Positions 7,250 to 15,008 of a stretch of DNA of 35,790 nucleotides are shown here, one piece after another. This DNA comes from an uncultured Desulfovibrio sp. (GTDB lineage Bacteria > Desulfobacterota > Desulfovibrionia > Desulfovibrionales > Desulfovibrionaceae): the NCBI GenBank assembly GCA_944327295.1, contig CALVHF010000015.1, positions 1 to 35,790 on the forward strand, read 5' to 3'. The first letter of the stretch is position 1, and each line of letters begins with the position of its first letter. The translations under genes were made by a program, and so were the position numbers. A model generated the notes under the pieces. The model ran no database searches and had not been told where the DNA came from. It worked only from the letters and a program-made list of their open reading frames with translations.

Positions 7250-7864
7250 ATGGGTTTTCTGAACGCATCCTGCAGCTTCACCCGTTTTAGCATAGTTGAT
7301 CCCGTGCCCGACGAGCTCTGGGGGGACATCCCCGACCTGCTCAGAAAGGGCGCCCTGCTCGACATTGACGAACTGCCCGAAATGCAGGCCACAGGCTGGG
7401 TCTGCTTCGAGGACTATCTGGACACCAAGTGGGTGACCGCTCCGCCGCACAAGGGCGCCTACATGGCCTTTTCCCTGCGCATCGACACGCGCCGCATTCC
7501 GGCCGGCGTCATCCGCAAGCATGTGACCCTGGCGCTCAAGAAGGAGAAGGAGGCCCTGCAGCAGCAGGGCAAGACCTATGTCTCCAAGGAACGCAGGAAG
7601 GAGATCAAGGAACAGGTCATCCTCAAGCTGCGCATGCGCTTTCTGCCGGTGCCTGCGGAAATCAACGTTGTCTGGAACACCCAGACCAACGAGGTGTGGC
7701 TTGCGTCCACCCAGACCAAGGTCATAGAGCTCTTCATGCAGCTCTTCCTGGATACCTTCCAGCTCCATCTGCAGCAGCTGACTCCGAGCGCCCTGGCCGT
7801 GAACCTCCTTGGCGAGGGCGTTGTGGACAGCATCAACCGCATCGAGGCCACGGTCTTTGCCTAA
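7250..7864 (+). CDS. rdgC: RdgC-like protein, N-terminal part
   Basis: 204 residues. RdgC is a DNA-binding recombination-associated protein that forms a ring on duplex DNA and affects RecA. The order of motifs follows the N-terminal two thirds of the roughly 300-residue E. coli protein: a GWVCFED-like strand, MAFSLRIDTRRIPAGVIRKH, the charged helix EKEALQQQGKTYVSKERRKE, then VILKLRMRFLPVPAEINVVW and a WLASTQTKVIELFMQLF segment. It stops where the E. coli C-terminal domain would begin; that domain appears to be encoded by the next gene. ATG 7250 has GGAG 5 bp upstream. The upstream in-frame extension to 7097 does not resemble the family. Confidence 0.75.
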   Translation: MGFLNASCSFTRFSIVDPVPDELWGDIPDLLRKGALLDIDELPEMQATGWVCFEDYLDTKWVTAPPHKGAYMAFSLRIDTRRIPAGVIRKHVTLALKKEKEALQQQGKTYVSKERRKEIKEQVILKLRMRFLPVPAEINVVWNTQTNEVWLASTQTKVIELFMQLFLDTFQLHLQQLTPSALAVNLLGEGVVDSINRIEATVFA

Positions 7865-7941
7865 GGGCTCGTGATCTCCAGCTTTCTCCAGCCCGATACC
7901 TCCTTCCACTTCACGATCTGCCTTTCAAGGATATCCATATA

Positions 7942-8466
7942 ATGAGCACAGATGCCAATTCCCCGGACGAGATTCTGGGCCAGGAATTCCTGACCTGGCT
8001 GTGGTACCGCTCGGACTCTGATCCCGCTGCCTTCAAGGACAAGGACGGCTCGCCTTTTGCTGTTTCCCTGGAACAGAAAATAACCGTCGAGGGCGGCAGC
8101 GGCGAGGAACGCGAGACGGCCGCAGTCTCCGGCGCCCTGTCCCCCCTGCGCGAAGCCCGCGTGGGCCTTGCCACGGGCAAGAAGGTCACCCGCGCCCTGC
8201 TGCAGCTCTCCAAGGACGAAATGAACTTCCAGGTGACCCTGAAGGCCGCAGACTTCAGCTGCAATGCCCTCAGGACGCCCAAGGTGGAAAAGCCCGAGGA
8301 AGACGACGATCCCGATGCCGTCTTCCTGGAAAAGGTCTACCTCATGGAGACAGCCCTGCGCCTGCTGGACTGCCTCTACAAGGCCTTCCTTGAGATCCGT
8401 CTGGACGAGGCCGCCTGGACCAGGGAAGTGCAGGCCCTGCACGCTTGGACGGAGCGGGCCGACTAG
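7942..8466 (+). CDS. probable RdgC C-terminal part as a separate gene
   Basis: 174 residues, starting 77 bp after the RdgC N-terminal gene on the same strand; AAGG lies about 11 bp before ATG 7942. Its sequence follows the E. coli RdgC C-terminal domain in order: LGQEFLTWLWYRSDSD (compare LTEWVRSG), SLEQKITVEGG (compare GVIRAKKQDL), ATGKKVTRALLQLSKDEMNF (compare EAGKVVTKLALDWQQRIQF), and a final helical part FLEKVYLMETALRLLDCLY. The similarity was read by eye from memory of the E. coli sequence. It may form one complex with the preceding product. If the match is wrong, it is a hypothetical protein coupled to rdgC. Confidence 0.6.
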   Translation: MSTDANSPDEILGQEFLTWLWYRSDSDPAAFKDKDGSPFAVSLEQKITVEGGSGEERETAAVSGALSPLREARVGLATGKKVTRALLQLSKDEMNFQVTLKAADFSCNALRTPKVEKPEEDDDPDAVFLEKVYLMETALRLLDCLYKAFLEIRLDEAAWTREVQALHAWTERAD

Positions 8467-8537
8467 CCGACAACCATCCGTTTTTTTTCTGCTTTTTCTT
8501 GTTGTATTGCCGTATCATCTGAGTCGAGGTGTCCTGA

Positions 8538-9641
8538 ATGTCATCGGGTGAACCCAGCCCCGCCATGGACAGGTCCGCAGGCAGCAAGCCCTGCACAACG
8601 AGAGCCTCTGCCCAGGCCGTCGCACCGGACAGGAGCACACGCTCCTTTCCCCTGCGGCGCCTGGTGCGCAAGTGCGTCTGGATGCTGCTTGTCCTGTGGG
8701 GCATCACCATCATCAGCTTTGTGGTCATTCACCTGGCCCCGGGCTCGCCCACGGACATGGAGACCACCCTCAATCCCCTGGCAGGCGAGGCAGCCCGCAG
8801 GCGCCTGGAGGAGCTCTATGGCCTTAACAGACCCTTGTACGTGCAGTACCTGGACTGGCTCTGGCGGCTTGTGCACCTGGACTTCGGCATCTCCATGTCG
8901 GCCGATGCCAGGCCCGTCATGGACAAGATCCTGGAGCGTCTGCCCCTGACCGTGGGCATGAACGTGGCCTCCCTTGTGCTCACGCTCCTCATTGCCATTC
9001 CGGTGGGCGTCTTCTCGGCCGTGCGGCGCAACAGCCTGGCAGACCGCGTGCTGACGGTCCTTGTCTACATAGGCTTTGCCATGCCCTCCTTCTGGCTGGC
9101 CCTCATCCTGATGATGCTCTTTGGCATTGAACTTGGCTGGCTGCCCATGTCGGGGATCACTTCCCTGGGCTTCGAGTCCCTGTCCCTCTGGGGCAAGGTC
9201 TGCGATGTCACAAGCCATCTGGCCATGCCGGTGGCGGTCTATACCCTGGGCAGCCTGGCAGGCATGTCCCGCTACATGCGCGCCTGCATGCTGGAGGTCC
9301 TGGAGCAGGACTACATGCTCACGGCCCGGGCCAAGGGCCTGCCCATGAGCACGGTGCTCTGGCGCCACGGCCTGCGCAACGCCCTGTTGCCGCTCATCAC
9401 CCTGCTGGGCCTCTCGGTGCCGGGCCTTATCGGCGGCTCGGTCATCATCGAGTCCATCTTTGCCCTGCCGGGCCTGGGGCAGCTCTTCTACGCGGCCGTC
9501 ATGGCCAGGGACTACACCCTCATCATGGGCAACCTGGTGCTCGGCGCCGTGCTGACCCTGCTTGGCAACGTGCTGGCCGACGTCTGCTACGGCCTGGCCG
9601 ACCCGCGCATCCGTTCTGGTGCCAGGCAGACACAGGGCTAA
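8538..9641 (+). CDS. dppB: ABC transporter permease, DppB/OppB type
   Basis: 367 residues; inner-membrane subunit of a peptide/nickel-type importer. After a polar N-terminal extension of about 45 residues comes the first helix (VWMLLVLWGITIISFVVIHLAPGSP), the family motif LYGLNRPLYVQYLDWLWRLVHLDFG, and the EAA loop AKGLPMSTVLWRHGLRNALLP that contacts the ATPase. About six membrane segments are visible, ending near LGAVLTLLGNVLADVCYGLADPRIR. The start has GAGG 8 bp upstream; a second ATG at 8565 is possible. Gene 9654 encodes its usual partner 12 bp downstream. No binding protein or ATPase gene is in the window, so the substrate is unknown. The long N-terminal tail is unusual for the family. 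Confidence 0.88.
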   Translation: MSSGEPSPAMDRSAGSKPCTTRASAQAVAPDRSTRSFPLRRLVRKCVWMLLVLWGITIISFVVIHLAPGSPTDMETTLNPLAGEAARRRLEELYGLNRPLYVQYLDWLWRLVHLDFGISMSADARPVMDKILERLPLTVGMNVASLVLTLLIAIPVGVFSAVRRNSLADRVLTVLVYIGFAMPSFWLALILMMLFGIELGWLPMSGITSLGFESLSLWGKVCDVTSHLAMPVAVYTLGSLAGMSRYMRACMLEVLEQDYMLTARAKGLPMSTVLWRHGLRNALLPLITLLGLSVPGLIGGSVIIESIFALPGLGQLFYAAVMARDYTLIMGNLVLGAVLTLLGNVLADVCYGLADPRIRSGARQTQG

Positions 9642-9653
9642 GGGGGACAGACC

Positions 9654-10490
9654 ATGACGCTCTTCAGATTCAGACGACTTCTTGGCCGCAACCTCATGCT
9701 CATCCTGGGCCTGGTGCTCGTGCTTGGCATGTCCCTGGCAGCCCTGCTGGCGCCCGTGCTGGCGCCCTTTGACCCCAACGAGCAGCATCTGCACGACATT
9801 CTGCTGGCCCCCTGCGCAACCTACCCCCTGGGCACGGACCGCCTGGGGCGGGATGTGCTCTCGCGCCTCCTGTATGGTGGCCAGGTCTCCCTGTGGGTGG
9901 GCTTTGTGGCTGTCGGCATCTCCATCTCCATTGGCGCGATCCTGGGCCTTGTGAGCGGGTACTTTCGGGGCATAGTGGACGAGATCATCATGCGTGGTGT
10001 GGACGTCATGCTCTGCTTCCCCTCCTTCTTTCTCATCCTGGCAGTGGTGGCCTTTTTAGAGCCAAGCCTCACCAATATCATGATTGTCATAGGATTTACA
10101 TCCTGGATGGGTATAGCACGTCTGGTGCGGGCAGAGACGCTTTCCCTGCGAGAGCGGGACTTTGTGAGTGCGGCACGACTCTCCGGTGTGTCCACAGCCC
10201 GGGTGCTGCTGCGTCACATCCTGCCCAATGCCATGGCGCCTGTGACCATCACGGCCATCCTGGGCGTGGGCGGCGCCATTCTGACCGAATCGGGCCTGAG
10301 CTTTCTGGGCCTTGGGGTGCAGCCGCCCCAGGCCAGCTGGGGCAACATGCTCATGGACGGCAAGGCCTACATCGAGGACGCGCCCTGGCTCTCCCTCTTT
10401 CCCGGACTGGCCATCCTGGTCACTGTTCTTGGCTATAATCTCCTTGGCGAAAGTCTCAGGGATCTGCTCGATCCCAGACTGCGGCGGTGA
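9654..10490 (+). CDS. dppC: ABC transporter permease, DppC/OppC type
   Basis: 278 residues, the usual partner of the DppB-type subunit. Family marks in order: first helix LMLILGLVLVLGMSLAALLAP; FDPNEQHLHD followed by PLGTDRLGRDVLSRLLYGGQVSL, a signature of this subunit; the EAA loop ARLSGVSTARVLLRHILPNAM; and SGLSFLGLGVQPPQASWGNML near the end. A ribosome site AAGGGGG lies 8 bp before ATG 9654. The stop is 3 bp before the recN start, so the two are almost certainly on one message. Confidence 0.9.
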   Translation: MTLFRFRRLLGRNLMLILGLVLVLGMSLAALLAPVLAPFDPNEQHLHDILLAPCATYPLGTDRLGRDVLSRLLYGGQVSLWVGFVAVGISISIGAILGLVSGYFRGIVDEIIMRGVDVMLCFPSFFLILAVVAFLEPSLTNIMIVIGFTSWMGIARLVRAETLSLRERDFVSAARLSGVSTARVLLRHILPNAMAPVTITAILGVGGAILTESGLSFLGLGVQPPQASWGNMLMDGKAYIEDAPWLSLFPGLAILVTVLGYNLLGESLRDLLDPRLRR

Positions 10491-10493
10491 GGC

Positions 10494-12194
10494 ATGCTCG
10501 AGTATCTACATATCAGCAATCTGGCTCTGATCGAGGACATGGAACTGGAGTTCGGCCCGGGCATGAACGTGCTCACGGGCGAGACGGGTGCAGGCAAGAG
10601 CTTCATCCTGAAGGCCCTGGGCTTTCTGCTCGGCGACCGCCTCAAGGCGGACATGGTGCGCCCGGGCGCGGACAGGGCCCATGTGGAAGCGCTCTTTTCC
10701 CTGAAGGAACCCCTCGTGCTTCCGGGTGACGACGAGGCTGACGCGGACAAGGACGCTGACGAGAGCACAGACGACGGCCTGCAGCTTGTGCTGCGCAGGG
10801 ATTTGCTTGCCTCCGGGCGCAGCCGCCTCACCGTGAACGGCAGCCTCAAGCCCCAGAGCTATGCCAGGGAACTGCGCGAGCAGCTCATCTCCTACACAAG
10901 CCAGCATGGTCAGCAGAAGCTCTTGCAGCCGGCCTACCAGGATGCCCTCATGGAGCAGACCATGGGCCGCCAGGACTTGCTTGACGAGCGGGCACGCATG
11001 CTGGCCGGTCTTGAAGAGGTGCGCTCCAAGCGACTGGCCATTGAAGCCAAGCGGGCAAAACTCATCGAGATGCGCGATTTGCTGGAGATGCAGCAGCAGG
11101 AAATCGACAAGGTGAACCCAAAGCCCGGCGAGGACGAGGAACTCGAAGAGATCCGCCTGAAAGTCCGGCGCCAGGAGGAGGCCAACAGGGACTACGATAC
11201 GGCCCTGACCATGCTCTACGGCAGCGGCCGCGACATGGGCCTTCTGGACGCTGTGGGCGAATTTTACCGCCACCTTGAGAACATGGCCCGGCACGACGAG
11301 CAGCTGCAGTCAAGCGTGGAGGCCGTGAGCGCCCTGAACCAGGAACTGCAGCAGCTTGGGGCAAGCCTGCGCCATCCGCCGCAGCTCGAAGACATGCCGG
11401 ACGACATTGAGAACGTGGAGCGCCGGCTCTACGAGCTCTCCACCCTGAAGCGCAAACTGCGGCGCACCCTGCCCCAGATCCTGAACCTGAAGGCAGAGAT
11501 TGAGGAGAAAATCTCCTTTCTCGATGTGTGCGAGCTGGACATACGCACACTGCAGCGCGAGGAAGCGGCGAAGGTGGCAGAGCTCAGGGAGCTTGTCGAG
11601 CGCATCAAGCCCTTGCGCCATGCATCCTGCGCCACCTTTGCCAGGGCCCTGGAAGGCGAACTCAAGGGGCTTGGCTTTTCCGATCAGGTGCGGGTGCTGC
11701 CGGACTTCTGTCCGAAGAAGCTCTGGGAAGGCGTCGAGGACGAGAGCGTGCGCATCCTCTGGGCCCCGAACCCGGGCCAGCCGGCCCAGCCCCTGGACCG
11801 CATTGCCTCAGGGGGCGAGCTCTCCCGCTTTTTGCTGGCGCTGGCAGGAGTGCTGCCCAGTGCAGTCAATGCCACCTTCATCTTTGACGAAGTGGACTCC
11901 GGCGTGGGCGGCGTGACCCTGAACCACCTGGCCCAGCGCCTGGAGGATCTGGCAGCCCGGCATCAGATGCTGCTCATCACGCACTGGCCGCAGATTGCCG
12001 CCAGGGCAGACCGCCATTTCCAGATAGTCAAGGTGGTGCGCGAGGCCAGGACCTATACGCTGTGCACGCCCCTGCAGGGCGAAAAGCTCCATGCGGAGCT
12101 TGTGCGCATGGGCGGTGGCGGCGACCAGGGCGAGGCCCTGGCCAGGGCCCTGGAAGGCAGGCAGGCTGCCAGAAGGGCCGCAGGCCAGAACTGA
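10494..12194 (+). CDS. recN: DNA repair protein RecN
   Basis: 566 residues, normal for RecN, an SMC-like ATPase acting in double-strand break repair. Walker A is GETGAGKS at about 29-36; the C-terminal half carries the ABC signature ASGGELSRFLLAL, Walker B TFIFDEVDSGVGG, and the family motif ITHWPQIAARADRHFQIVK. The central part (about 170-400) is charged and coiled-coil-like (for example ERRLYELSTLKRKLR). An acidic insert, PGDDEADADKDADESTDD, at about 78-94 is not part of the usual fold. It begins 3 bp after the dppC stop with no room for its own promoter, an unusual operon partner for a transporter. Confidence 0.95.
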   Translation: MLEYLHISNLALIEDMELEFGPGMNVLTGETGAGKSFILKALGFLLGDRLKADMVRPGADRAHVEALFSLKEPLVLPGDDEADADKDADESTDDGLQLVLRRDLLASGRSRLTVNGSLKPQSYARELREQLISYTSQHGQQKLLQPAYQDALMEQTMGRQDLLDERARMLAGLEEVRSKRLAIEAKRAKLIEMRDLLEMQQQEIDKVNPKPGEDEELEEIRLKVRRQEEANRDYDTALTMLYGSGRDMGLLDAVGEFYRHLENMARHDEQLQSSVEAVSALNQELQQLGASLRHPPQLEDMPDDIENVERRLYELSTLKRKLRRTLPQILNLKAEIEEKISFLDVCELDIRTLQREEAAKVAELRELVERIKPLRHASCATFARALEGELKGLGFSDQVRVLPDFCPKKLWEGVEDESVRILWAPNPGQPAQPLDRIASGGELSRFLLALAGVLPSAVNATFIFDEVDSGVGGVTLNHLAQRLEDLAARHQMLLITHWPQIAARADRHFQIVKVVREARTYTLCTPLQGEKLHAELVRMGGGGDQGEALARALEGRQAARRAAGQN

Positions 12195-12251
12195 CCGAGA
12201 CGCAGGACAGACGCGAAATTTCCCTGAAAAGGGACACCAAAAAGGGAAAAG

Positions 12252-12294
12252 AAGGCGGCAGAAGCCCGGGCAACCGGAAAACTTCTGCCGCCTT
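12252..12294. terminator. hairpin between convergent recN and hydrolase genes
   Basis: A 13-bp perfect stem AAGGCGGCAGAAG (12252-12264) with CTTCTGCCGCCTT (12282-12294). Weak T content follows on the plus strand (GCCGTCTTC). Its place between convergent genes suits a terminator for both. Confidence 0.6.
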
Positions 12295-12377
12295 GCCGTC
12301 TTCAGGGGCTTTCCCCGGGCGGATGTTCGGTCGGATGTTCGGAGCGCATCCTGAGCGTTTGAGCGTTGTGTGTGGCC

Positions 12378-13595
12378 TTACCTTGGCGCCTGTGCGGAAG
12401 CCTGGCCTGAGGCATGCACCGCCTGGCCGGATACGGGCCCGGATGTCTGGCCCTGTACAGCCTTCACGCCTGCCTGAGAGGCCGTGCCAGGCTGTACGGC
12501 TGGGACAGTCCCGGGTCTGAGATGGCCTTTGAAGAAGCGCCCCACTTCCTGAAAGTGGAAGCGGGCCTCGGGCATGTTCGGGTCCATGTAGTACTGCACA
12601 TGGGACATGCCCTCATGGACAATGAGGTCTGCGGGAACGCCCTGGGCACGCATCTTCAGATGCACGCGCACGGTATTGCTCAAAAAAAGGTCCCGTGTGC
12701 CGGACACAAGCAAAGTGGGCGGAAAGCCCGCAAAGTCGCCGTAGACTGGGGAAAGGTAGGGATTTTTGAGGTCCTGTCCCCTGGCATAGAGGCGCACGGC
12801 GTCCGCAAGCCAGTTGTCATAGCGTATCAGCACATTGTCGAGACCGGCGCTGGTGGCATAGCTGTCACCAATGGGGGCAAGATCCGACCAGGGCGTGCAG
12901 GGAGCAAGAGCGCCCGGCAGGGGCAGGCCCTCGTCCCTGGCGCGCAGGGCTAGGGCCAGAGTCATGCCGCCGCCAGTAGAAGAGCCGAAAACGCCAATGG
13001 CCGAGGCCGGATGGGCCTTGAGCAGCTCCTTGTATACGGCAAGGGCATCATCCATGGCTGCCGGATAGGGATGGTCCGGGGGCATGCGATAGTCCACACA
13101 GACGACCTTCATGCCGGTCAGGCCGGCCATCAGGCCGGCTTCCCAGGTACAGGAGAGGCCTGGATAGAGCACATAGCCTCCGCCGTGCAGATGGAGCAGA
13201 AGGAGATCCTCGCAACCCCGGGCCATGGTGTCCGGGGTGATGGTGAAGACGGGAACGCCGGCCATGGTGCCAGGGGTAATGGTGAAGTGAAGCTGCTTTT
13301 GCAGATCCTTGACCGCATTGGCCGTGCCCTGGGCGTTGCGTTCCACAAAGGCCTTGAGGCGGGCAGGGTCCTCGGGCAGGGTCATCTGAAAGAGCCCTGG
13401 ATCGCGGGCAATGAGGGCCTGCAGCTCCTTGCTGACTGTCTGGGGAACAGGCGGGCGCTGTCCCTGTGTCCAGTCCGCACAGGCAGGCTGCGGCCAGGCC
13501 AGCAGCAAGGTCAGGCCAAGCAGGGGGAGAGTCCTGGCCAGGGAGGTCAGGGGACGAAAGAGACGGGAACAGGAGGACATGGGATGCATGGACAT
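12378..13595 (-). CDS. secreted alpha/beta hydrolase, HSL type
   Basis: 405 residues with the start used here. An alpha/beta-fold esterase of the hormone-sensitive-lipase group, probably periplasmic: residues about 20-40 form a signal peptide (TLPLLGLTLLLAWPQPACA). Oxyanion motif HLHGGGYVLYPG at about 136-146; VDYRMPPDHPYPAAMDDALAVY as in the family; nucleophile elbow FGSSTGGG with Ser about 206, where the family usually has GDSAGG; acidic SGTRDLFLSN; catalytic His in HEGMSHVQYYMDPNMPEARFHF. The C-terminal 45 residues are Ala/Gln/Gly-rich and probably disordered. The start is uncertain: ATG codons at 13595, 13589 and 13580 lack a good ribosome site, and the open frame extends to a TTG at 13691. 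Substrate unknown. Confidence 0.82.
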   Translation of the reverse strand: MSMHPMSSCSRLFRPLTSLARTLPLLGLTLLLAWPQPACADWTQGQRPPVPQTVSKELQALIARDPGLFQMTLPEDPARLKAFVERNAQGTANAVKDLQKQLHFTITPGTMAGVPVFTITPDTMARGCEDLLLLHLHGGGYVLYPGLSCTWEAGLMAGLTGMKVVCVDYRMPPDHPYPAAMDDALAVYKELLKAHPASAIGVFGSSTGGGMTLALALRARDEGLPLPGALAPCTPWSDLAPIGDSYATSAGLDNVLIRYDNWLADAVRLYARGQDLKNPYLSPVYGDFAGFPPTLLVSGTRDLFLSNTVRVHLKMRAQGVPADLIVHEGMSHVQYYMDPNMPEARFHFQEVGRFFKGHLRPGTVPAVQPGTASQAGVKAVQGQTSGPVSGQAVHASGQASAQAPR

Positions 13596-13967
13596 TGTTT
13601 TTTGCTTGCAAGGCAAGCCTTGTGCGCTGTACCCGCACGAAGGGCAGCCCTGCGTTTTCAGAAGTTCAGAAGGGAGGATAGGGAGATGCAACGAGCTGGT
13701 ACAGGAACTTCAGTTTCGATCAGCCTTTCCGGAAAAGCAAGAAAAAAACAGATGGTCCATGAACGAAGCAGGATCAGTCCAGGCCAGTCCTGGAGAGGCG
13801 ATACAGCAACGAAAGACCAGCGCCCCTGCTCCGAAGTCGGAGGACACTGCCGCCTGACAAGGGACAATTCAGGGAAAGATGTCAGTTGTTTTGTTTTTGC
13901 CGGCTCTGTTTCTGGTGTTCTTGTGCAGATTCCGGCCCTGGTGCCTGAGCGAGTCAGCCCCCTGCCC
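13596..13967 (-). other. spacer between the hydrolase and tetR-type genes
   Basis: No gene supported in 372 bases. Two palindromes near the hydrolase start could be operators: GCTTGC-AAG-GCAAGC (13604-13618) and a near-palindrome around TTTCCGGAAA (13723-13738). Neither resembles the palindromes upstream of the metal ATPase gene. Confidence 0.35.
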
Positions 13968-14597
13968 TCATTCCTTCTCCGGCTGGGCATGGGCGCCCGC
14001 TTCTTCGCACGCGCCCCTGCCGAGCACGGGGGTGACTGCCATGAAGTAGCCGGCCAGCTCCTCGGGACTGCAGGTCAGCCTGTTATTGATCATCCACCAC
14101 TGCACCATACCCGTGAAGGAGGTGGAGATATGGTTGATGAGAAAGTCCTCGGGAATCCCCTGTTTCTGCCAGTCCTGGGCCTGCACAAGCTTTCTCGAGG
14201 CGAGCTCGCGGAAGAACTGCTGGAAGAAGCCGCAGATGAGGCCGCCGTTGTCAAAGGTGAGAATGGCGATATTGTTCCTGTTCTCCGCGAGATGGTAGAG
14301 AATGTGGGTGATCATGCTGCGGGGACTGGAGGTCTTGCGGGAAAAGTCGTGGGTTTCTTCCCGCTCCGGCTGCAGGGAAAAGACATGGGAGAACATCTCC
14401 TGGCAGACTTCCTTCAGCAGCTCGTCCCTGGTGGCAAAGTGGGCATAGAAGGTCGTTCTGCCGATGTTGGCCCTGTCTATGATGTCCTGGACCGTGATGC
14501 GCGAAAAATTCTTGCGGGCCAGCAGGGAGGTAAAGGCCTCCAGAATGGCCGCTCTGGTCTTCAGCTGCCTGCGATCCCTGTGTACGCCGTGCGGCAT
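13968..14597 (-). CDS. TetR/AcrR-family transcriptional regulator
   Basis: 209 residues, normal for TetR regulators, which repress through an N-terminal helix-turn-helix and respond to a ligand bound in the C-terminal helices. DNA-binding part at about 14-60: TRAAILEAFTSLLARKNFSRITVQDIIDRA followed by NIGRTTFYAHFATRDELL, a textbook TetR helix-turn-helix. The C-terminal part with ISTSFTGMVQWWMINN and CSPEELAGYF matches the group with a short TetR_C ligand domain. ATG 14597 was chosen because residues further upstream in the open frame (to 14831) do not fit the family; no strong ribosome site is seen. It is divergent from the P-type ATPase gene, a usual arrangement for a local regulator. Confidence 0.88.
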   Translation of the reverse strand: MPHGVHRDRRQLKTRAAILEAFTSLLARKNFSRITVQDIIDRANIGRTTFYAHFATRDELLKEVCQEMFSHVFSLQPEREETHDFSRKTSSPRSMITHILYHLAENRNNIAILTFDNGGLICGFFQQFFRELASRKLVQAQDWQKQGIPEDFLINHISTSFTGMVQWWMINNRLTCSPEELAGYFMAVTPVLGRGACEEAGAHAQPEKE

Positions 14598-14778
14598 GTG
14601 GTTTCTGCAGAGTGTCTGCTCCCTGCTCCTGCTCGTCGTGCTGTCTGGACAATCCCTGTGCTTCACGGCCGCTCCCGGCGTCTTGAGGTTCACAAAACAA
14701 GTCAGGGACAACTCTAGCCCGACTTGTCCTGTACGGCAAGGAGCACAGGCTGGAGAAACGCAGAGGAACACTTGTTTC

Positions 14779-14812
14779 CGAACAAAACGAGATTTTTGTT
14801 CGCTAGTGAACA
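14779..14812. promoter_or_regulatory. candidate TetR operator in the divergent spacer
   Basis: Two overlapping inverted repeats: CGAACAAAA (14779-14787) with TTTTGTTCG (14794-14802), perfect with 6 bp between the arms; and TGTTC-GCTAGT-GAACA (14797-14812), symmetric except one pair. The half-site CGAACA/TGTTCG is shared. The position between tetR (start 14597) and the ATPase gene (start 15009) suits control of one or both. That the TetR protein binds here is inference. Confidence 0.5.
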
Positions 14813-15008
14813 GGAACGACGCGCTGTCCATTGTTTGCGCTGCACAAAAGGGGCTATAGCAGAAGGCACGTCCCTGTCCTTCTCGCGTTCCTTGCTGGAG
14901 GTACTGCTGGGGCCCAGATTACGGGCACTCCCCGGTTCCGGCCAGAGACGGCAGATTTCATCCCCCTTCGTGTCCGGGGCACGGGGACAGCAGCATACGG
15001 GAGGCAGC

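Noticed and set aside
8541..9794. A 417-codon minus-strand frame opposite the permease genes.
   Set aside because: The His/Gln/Gly-rich translation is antisense to membrane-helix codons; the plus-strand products are clear ABC permeases.
13011..14717. A 568-codon plus-strand frame opposite the hydrolase and tetR genes.
   Set aside because: It runs across two minus-strand genes and their spacer, and no part resembles a protein domain.
14724..15008. An N-terminal extension of the P-type ATPase frame.
   Set aside because: Its residues do not look like a metal-binding domain, the region holds the palindromes, and a good ribosome site precedes ATG 15009.
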